In this document: positions 5,701 to 8,864 of the stretch, in pieces
Position numbering within the stretch: position 1 is the stretch's first letter
How the letters are laid out: each line of letters opens with the position of its first letter
From: Anaerolineae bacterium
GTDB lineage: Bacteria; Chloroflexota; Anaerolineae; J102
Assembly: GCA_015493675.1 (NCBI GenBank)
Contig: WGCR01000060.1
Coordinates: 1-8,864 of the forward strand
Length of the DNA stretch: 8,864 nucleotides
Direction of reading: 5' to 3'
The notes under the pieces: generated by a model
Databases searched by the model: none
What the model saw: only the letters and a program-made list of their open reading frames with translations
What the model was told of the DNA's origin: nothing
Position numbers and translations under genes: made by a program

Positions 5701-7209
5701 ATGTTTCAAAAGATACTGATAGCCAACCGCGGCGAGATCGCCCTGCGCATCATCCGAGCCTGTCAGGAGCGCGGCATCGAAACTGTGGCCGTGTACTCCG
5801 ATGCAGACCGCAACGCCCTGCACGTGCGCTACGCGGACGAAGCCTATCACATCGGCCCGCCGCCTGCTAACCAGAGTTATCTGCGGGGCGACGCCATCAT
5901 CGACGTGGCCCGCCAGGCTGGGGCCGACGCCATCCATCCCGGCTACGGTTTTTTGGCCGAGAACGCGGACTTCGCCGCGGCCTGCCGCGACGCGGGCGTG
6001 GTCTTCATCGGCCCCACGCCCGAGGCCATTCACGCCATGGGAGATAAAGTCACCGCGCGGGCCACGGTGGCCGCGGCGGGCGTCCCCCTCATTCCGGGCA
6101 CGCCCGCGGGCCTGAGCGACGACGAACTGCTGGCCGCGGCCGAGGAAATCGGCTATCCGGTGCTGGTGAAGGCCAGCGCGGGCGGCGGCGGCAAGGGCAT
6201 GCGCCTGGTCTACAAGCCCGAAGAGCTGAAATCCTCGCTGGCCGCGGCGCGGCGCGAGGCCCTCAAGGCCTTTGGCGATGACACCGTGTATCTGGAAAAA
6301 GCCGTCGAAGGCGCCCGACACGTCGAGATTCAAATCCTGGCCGACGCCCACGGCAACGTTATCCACCTGGGCGAACGCGAGTGCTCCATCCAGCGGCGGC
6401 ACCAGAAGCTGGTGGAGGAAAGCCCGTCGGTGGTGGTAGATGAGGACTTGCGGCAGCGCATGGGCGCGGTGGCAGTGGCCGCAGCCAAGGCCGTCAACTA
6501 CGTCTCCGCGGGCACGGTCGAGTTTCTTGTGGACAAAGATGGCAATTTCTATTTCCTTGAGATGAACACCCGCTTGCAGGTGGAGCATCCTGTCACCGAG
6601 CTGGTCACGGGCGTGGACATTGTCAAGGAGATGATTTCCATCGCCGATGGTCGCAAGCTGCGCTTCACCCAGGACGACATCCACATGAAGGGCTGGGCCA
6701 TCGAGGCCCGCATCACCGCGGAAGACCCGGACAACAACTTCATGCCCTCCACCGGCAAGATCGTGGCCCTGCGCGAGCCCACCGGCCCGGGCATCCGCAT
6801 CGAATCGGGCGTGTATGTGGGCATGGAAGTGGGCCTGTACTACGACCCTATGATCGCCAAGCTCATCGCCTACGGCGAGAACCGGGCCGAGGCCATCTTG
6901 CGGCTGCGGCGGGCGTTGACCGAGTACCGCATCGCCGGCGTCAAGACGTCCATCCCCTTCCACCTGGGCCTGGTGGATACGCCCCGTTTCCAGTGGGGCC
7001 AGTTCGACACCCGTTTTCTGGAAACCCACACGCCGCCGGTCACCGAAGATATCGAAGAAAAACGGCAGATTGCCGCCATCGTTGCGGCCATGCTCCTGCA
7101 CCGGCGCGGACAGCAAGCTGTCACTATCGGCCATGATGGCGGCCAGGAGGGCGGCGTCTCGGCCTGGCGCAAGGCGGCGTTGCTCAACGGCCTGCGGCGG
7201 CTGGTTTGA
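5701..7209 (+). CDS. accC: Biotin carboxylase subunit of acyl-CoA carboxylase
   Basis: A 502-residue ATP-grasp enzyme that carboxylates the biotin of the carrier protein using ATP and bicarbonate. The N-terminal domain starts I-L-I-A-N-R-G-E-I-A (5-14). The ATP-grasp centre shows Lys116, Lys157, the glycine-rich loop G-G-G-G-K-G-M-R (161-168), H-V-E-I-Q (207-211) and G-E-R-E-C-S-I-Q-R-R-H-Q-K (224-236). The catalytic stretch E-M-N-T-R-L-Q-V-E-H-P-V-T-E (287-300) includes Arg291 and Glu295, equivalent to E. coli Arg292 and Glu296. The canonical domain ends near 445. The last 55 or so residues (including I-A-A-I-V-A-A-M-L-L and S-A-W-R-K-A) match the linker that joins the BC and BT domains in PccA/MccA-type alpha chains. 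The start is fixed by the family's standard M-F-x-K-I-L-I-A-N-R-G-E; no SD is seen. The carrier protein gene follows after a 191-base gap. Confidence 0.96.
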   Translation: MFQKILIANRGEIALRIIRACQERGIETVAVYSDADRNALHVRYADEAYHIGPPPANQSYLRGDAIIDVARQAGADAIHPGYGFLAENADFAAACRDAGVVFIGPTPEAIHAMGDKVTARATVAAAGVPLIPGTPAGLSDDELLAAAEEIGYPVLVKASAGGGGKGMRLVYKPEELKSSLAAARREALKAFGDDTVYLEKAVEGARHVEIQILADAHGNVIHLGERECSIQRRHQKLVEESPSVVVDEDLRQRMGAVAVAAAKAVNYVSAGTVEFLVDKDGNFYFLEMNTRLQVEHPVTELVTGVDIVKEMISIADGRKLRFTQDDIHMKGWAIEARITAEDPDNNFMPSTGKIVALREPTGPGIRIESGVYVGMEVGLYYDPMIAKLIAYGENRAEAILRLRRALTEYRIAGVKTSIPFHLGLVDTPRFQWGQFDTRFLETHTPPVTEDIEEKRQIAAIVAAMLLHRRGQQAVTIGHDGGQEGGVSAWRKAALLNGLRRLV

Positions 7210-7214
7210 CGGTA

Positions 7215-7228
7215 GTTCACCGTTCACC
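7215..7228 (+). repeat. Two perfect GTTCACC heptads after the biotin carboxylase stop
   Basis: GTTCACC is repeated exactly at 7215-7221 and 7222-7228, five bases after the TGA stop. The same word family recurs as GGTAGTTCAC at 7282-7291 and in the array at 7372-7399. Confidence 0.55.
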
Positions 7229-7246
7229 ACTGCAAAAAGGTTGTTT

Positions 7247-7351
7247 CACCACGGAGACACGGAGAACACAGAGAAAATCATGGTAGTTCACAGAGAAATC
7301 CCTCTCCAAACCCGCGTTTTTCTTCCTCCGTGCGCTCTGCGCCTCCGTGTT
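7247..7351. repeat. CACGGAG-type inverted repeat between accC and the carrier gene
   Basis: The left arm CACCACGGAGACACGGAG runs on through AACACAGAGAAAA to 7277. It is complementary, with mismatches, to the right arm TTTTCTTCCTCCGTGCGC running through TCTGCGCCTCCGTGTTA to 7351. CACGGAG (7249-7255) pairs with CTCCGTG (7343-7349). Seven T residues (7357-7363) follow the right arm after a short gap, so the folded RNA may act as a weak terminator or processing site. This repeat style is common in intergenic DNA of several phyla. Confidence 0.65.
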
Positions 7352-7371
7352 AAAGGTTTTTTTCAGTAGAG

Positions 7372-7399
7372 CCATAGTTTATAGTTCACGGTTTACAGT
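7372..7399 (+). repeat. Four heptad units directly before the carrier-protein ATG
   Basis: CCATAGT, TTATAGT, TCACGGT and TTACAGT run in phase from 7372 to 7399, then T and the ATG at 7401. They occupy the whole ribosome-binding region. The complementary-strand word family (GTTTAC/GTTCAC) reappears inverted downstream of the gene at 7916-8044. Confidence 0.65.
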
Positions 7400-7400
7400 T

Positions 7401-7922
7401 ATGAAATACATCGCTCAAGTTGACGGCATCACTTACGAAATCGAAATCACGCCCGAAGGCGCTATCACCATGGATGGCGAGCCGGTGGAGGCGGACCTGA
7501 TCCAGGTGGATCCCCTGGGTCTTTTTTCGCTGCTCAAGAACCATCAATCCCACGAGCTGGTGGTGGAGGAGCAACAGCAGGGATACAGAGTGACGTTGGG
7601 AGGGAACACGTTTACGGTGGATGTGGCGGATGAGCGGCATCTGCGCATGGAGAGCAGTCGCGCCGATGTTTCGGCAGGCGATGGCGATCTGCCCATCCAT
7701 GCGCCGATTCCGGGCCTGGTGGTGAAAATCCTGGTGCAGGAGGGCCAGATCGTCGCGCTCAACGATCCGCTGATCATCCTGGAAGCCATGAAAATGGAGA
7801 ATGAAATCCGGGCGCCGCGGGCGGGCGTGGTGCAGAACATCAGCGTGCAGGTGGGGCAAAGCGTGGAAGGCAACGCACCGATGATGGTGCTCGGGCCTGT
7901 GGAGGAGCGTGGTGAGCAGTAA
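7401..7922 (+). CDS. Biotin carboxyl carrier protein with N-terminal BT-like domain
   Basis: A 173-residue carrier that shuttles carboxybiotin between the biotin carboxylase (5701-7209) and the carboxyltransferase (1371-2924). The C-terminal 75 residues form a biotinyl domain: H-A-P-I-P-G-L-V (100-107), then E-A-M-K-M-E-N-E (128-135) with Lys131 as the biotinylation site, and the closing V-Q-V-G-Q-S-V (149-155). The first 85 or so residues (Y-I-A-Q-V-D-G-I-T-Y-E-I through Y-R-V-T-L-G-G-N-T-F-T-V) look like the beta-strand BT domain that holds alpha and beta subunits together in propionyl-CoA carboxylase. This is therefore the C-terminal half of a PccA-type chain encoded as a separate gene. 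ATG 7401 (M-K-Y-I-A) starts the conserved domain; an upstream in-frame ATG at 7347 lies in the inverted repeat and adds only repeat-coded residues. The TAA stop lies within the first heptad of the downstream array. Confidence 0.93.
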   Translation: MKYIAQVDGITYEIEITPEGAITMDGEPVEADLIQVDPLGLFSLLKNHQSHELVVEEQQQGYRVTLGGNTFTVDVADERHLRMESSRADVSAGDGDLPIHAPIPGLVVKILVQEGQIVALNDPLIILEAMKMENEIRAPRAGVVQNISVQVGQSVEGNAPMMVLGPVEERGEQ

Positions 7923-8044
7923 GCGGTAGGCAGTAAACAGTAAGCAGTAGGCAGTAAACAGTAAGCGGTGAACAGTAAGCAGTGAGCAAGTAAACAGTGA
8001 GCAAGTAAACAGTGAGCAAGTAAACAGTAAACAGTGAACAGTTG
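7916..8044 (+). repeat. Eighteen-unit heptanucleotide array with three perfect 15-bp units
   Basis: Units such as GCAGTAA, GCGGTAG, ACAGTAA, GCAGTGA and ACAGTGA run in 7-base phase from 7916 to 8044, with three single-base-expanded units (GCAAGTAA). The 15-mer AGTGAGCAAGTAAAC is repeated perfectly three times at 7981-7995, 7996-8010 and 8011-8025, which indicates recent expansion and a likely length-variable locus. The first unit supplies the stop codon of the carrier gene. Confidence 0.92.
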
Positions 8045-8070
8045 TGAAGCCGTCAAGGCGCAAAGGACAG

Positions 8071-8112
8071 AGAACGCTGATAACGCAGAAAAAGCCGATC
8101 TTCACAGATAAA
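8071..8112 (+). repeat. Third copy of the CGCAGAT repeat
   Basis: It is gaplessly alignable to 5569-5610 with 37 of 42 bases identical, in the same orientation. It is preceded by a short CGCAAAGGACAG fragment of the CACAAAG style. There is no nuclease gene beside this copy. Confidence 0.8.
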
Positions 8113-8121
8113 GGTGTGTCC

Positions 8122-8301
8122 AAAATGGGTTGAAAGTCGAGCCTGGCGGGCGCAGGCCCATTTTCAAGACCTCCGGGAGGTGGGTGATAACTTGTTTGCT
8201 ATCTGCCACCTTCCCGCCAGGCAAGAATGAAAGTTCTCCCCACGACCTTCGCCCCCACCTCCCGGAGGTCGGGTGCGTCGTCAATTATCTGGGACGCACC
8301 C
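8122..8301. repeat. Cluster of perfect inverted repeats in non-coding DNA
   Basis: Perfect pairs are: AAAATGGG (8122-8129) with CCCATTTT (8157-8164); GCCTGGCGGG (8141-8150) with CCCGCCAGGC (8213-8222); GACCTCCGGGAGGTGGG (8168-8184) with its exact complement (8254-8270), each arm itself holding a 13-base palindrome; and GGGTGCGTC (8271-8279) with GACGCACCC (8293-8301), a 9-bp stem with 13-base loop. The second and third pairs interleave rather than nest. No convincing gene is present. Short open frames here are by-products of GC-rich palindromes. Confidence 0.75.
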
Positions 8302-8313
8302 CTCGGAAGTGGT

Positions 8314-8541
8314 GGGTGCGTTCCAATTTGGGGGCACATCGCGTTATCGTCGGAAGATTTGTCGCGTGGTATGCGGCCCACGCCCGGCGATGAAGTCGCC
8401 GGGCTACAAAACGACGCCGGGTGAACCCGGCTTTGGGATCCCATCTGCCACCAAAGCCCCGTTTACGGGGCGTCGTTCCTAGCCCGGAGGTTCACCTCCG
8501 GGGGCGTACGGCGTACAACGCCCCAATTTTGAAACGCACCC
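8314..8541. repeat. Large inverted element containing four GC-rich hairpins
   Basis: Outer arms GGGTGCGTT.. (8314-8333) and its imperfect complement ending ..AACGCACCC (8521-8541) enclose four hairpins. These are A at 8382-8404 (9-bp stem, TGAAG loop), B at 8416-8431 (6-bp stem, TGAA loop), C at 8456-8471 (6-bp stem, TTTA loop) and D at 8483-8502 (8-bp stem, TTCA loop). C and D are the inverted counterparts of B and A, including the linkers TACAAAACGAC (8405-8415) and GTCGTTCCTA (8472-8481). It may be a non-autonomous mobile element, a BIME-like repeat cluster, or a structured RNA. No open frame is credible. Confidence 0.8.
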
Positions 8542-8556
8542 GAAGTGGTTGCCTGC

Positions 8557-8595
8557 TTGACAAACAGCTATAAAAATGTACGCTAAATTGTACAT
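8557..8595 (+). promoter_or_regulatory. Antitoxin promoter with YefM-type TGTACA operator
   Basis: A perfect -35 TTGACA lies at 8557-8562; a -10 would fall at 8579-8585 (weak, TACGCT or ACGCTA). TGTACG (8577-8582) and TGTACA (8589-8594) are spaced 12 bases centre to centre. Together they make a 6-bp inverted repeat, ATGTAC (8576-8581) and GTACAT (8590-8595). TGTACA is the core operator word described for YefM-YoeB autorepression. The site would cover the -10 and the transcription start. Confidence 0.6.
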
Positions 8596-8644
8596 ATTTT
8601 ATTCTGCTGTTACCCTCATCACCTTTCATTTGACCCCAAACCAA

Positions 8645-8660
8645 CCTCCTTACGGAGGAG
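8645..8660 (+). promoter_or_regulatory. Shine-Dalgarno within a small hairpin
   Basis: GGAGGAG (8654-8660) is a strong ribosome-binding site four bases before ATG 8665, the clearest SD in the window. CCTCC (8645-8649) can pair with its GGAGG (8654-8658) across a TTAC loop. ACCTCCTTA (8644-8652) equals the 3' tail of 16S rRNA. Confidence 0.75.
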
Positions 8661-8664
8661 AAAA

Positions 8665-8864
8665 ATGACTGTTAAAGTTATTGCGTTCACCGAATTCCGT
8701 AAAAACGCCTCCCGCTTGATAGCTGCGGTGGAGGAGGGAGAGAGTTTGGTGATTCTTTGTCACGGCAAGCCTGGGGCCGGGGTGAGGCCGTATCGTCCAT
8801 GGGAGAAAGGCGCTCCCGCCTGGAAACAACCGGGCATACGCTTGCAGATTCCGGGCGCTGATCT
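8665..8864 (+). CDS. Phd/YefM-family type II antitoxin, 5' part
   Basis: The first 66 codons of a gene that runs off the right edge. The sequence M-T-V-K-V-I-A-F-T-E-F-R-K-N-A-S-R-L-I-A-A-V-E-E-G-E matches the Phd/YefM N-terminal DNA-binding fold (strand, helix F-R-x-N-x-x-x-L, then E-E-G-E). It is followed by V-I-L-C-H-G-K-P-G-A, equivalent to the family's V-x-x-R/H-x-G-K-P-V-A. Gly replaces the usual Val after H-G-K-P, and Cys sits where Thr/Arg is common. Such proteins neutralise a toxin (RelE/YoeB, Doc or PIN-domain VapC type) and repress their own promoter; the toxin gene would lie beyond the window. Both the strong SD and the TGTACA sites upstream fit an autoregulated toxin-antitoxin operon. 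Confidence 0.85.
   Translation, partial: MTVKVIAFTEFRKNASRLIAAVEEGESLVILCHGKPGAGVRPYRPWEKGAPAWKQPGIRLQIPGAD

Noticed and set aside
5692..7230. 512-codon open frame on the minus strand
   Set aside because: Shadow of the biotin carboxylase gene, whose plus-strand product is unmistakable.
7347..7400. Upstream ATG for the carrier protein
   Set aside because: It lies in the inverted repeat; the extra 18 residues are repeat-coded and the conserved domain starts at M-K-Y-I-A.
7981..8025. Possible CRISPR-like array (three perfect 15-base units)
   Set aside because: Units abut without spacers and are part of a 7-base-period tandem array, so this is a simple tandem repeat.
8102..8482. Several short overlapping open frames on both strands
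   Set aside because: They run through palindromes and hairpins, give R/P/G-rich translations with no recognisable fold, and lack plausible start contexts.

Overview
The window is 8.9 kb of GC-rich bacterial DNA. Its genes all read on the + strand, separated by unusually repeat-laden intergenic gaps. The genes suggest a heterotrophic bacterium with a three-polypeptide propionyl/acetyl-CoA carboxylase. The gap style (heptanucleotide arrays, CACGGAG-type and CGCAGAT-type dispersed repeats) and the Phd-type antitoxin fit Chloroflexota (Caldilineae/Anaerolineae-like). That taxonomic guess is inference from style, not from a marker gene.

Layout: 1-287 is the 3' end of a probable retropepsin-like aspartic protease. 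376-1167 encodes a membrane protein of the DUF1624 / heparan-alpha-glucosaminide N-acetyltransferase-like family, behind a candidate leaderless promoter. 1371-2924 encodes the carboxyltransferase (beta) subunit of an acyl-CoA carboxylase. 3016-4467 encodes a DEAD-box RNA helicase with an arginine-rich tail. 4535-5086 encodes an acidic protein I do not recognise. 5150-5548 encodes a small GxxExxY-family PD-(D/E)XK nuclease-like protein bracketed by CGCAGAT repeats. 5701-7209 encodes biotin carboxylase, and 7401-7922 a BT-plus-biotinyl carrier protein. 7923-8664 is a 740-bp non-coding stretch packed with repeats and hairpins. 8665 to the end is the start of a Phd/YefM antitoxin gene with a promoter and a candidate operator.

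How the genes work together: the biotin carboxylase (5701-7209) should charge biotin on Lys131 of the carrier protein (7401-7922). The carboxyltransferase (1371-2924) should then move the carboxyl group to an acyl-CoA, probably propionyl-CoA (Asp410 in GGAYD). The enzyme is a split version of PccA/PccB: the usual alpha chain (BC-BT-BCCP) is cut in two exactly between BC and BT. A 2.8-kb block holding a helicase, an unknown gene and a probable mobile nuclease cassette separates the beta gene from the rest.

The most unusual content is intergenic. There are seven-base-period arrays of unrelated sequence around several genes; three copies of a 40-bp CGCAGAT repeat, two of which flank the nuclease gene; a four-hairpin, head-to-head inverted element at 8381-8505 whose stems differ by compensatory changes; and a Shine-Dalgarno hairpin in front of the antitoxin gene containing a copy of the 16S rRNA anti-SD tail.
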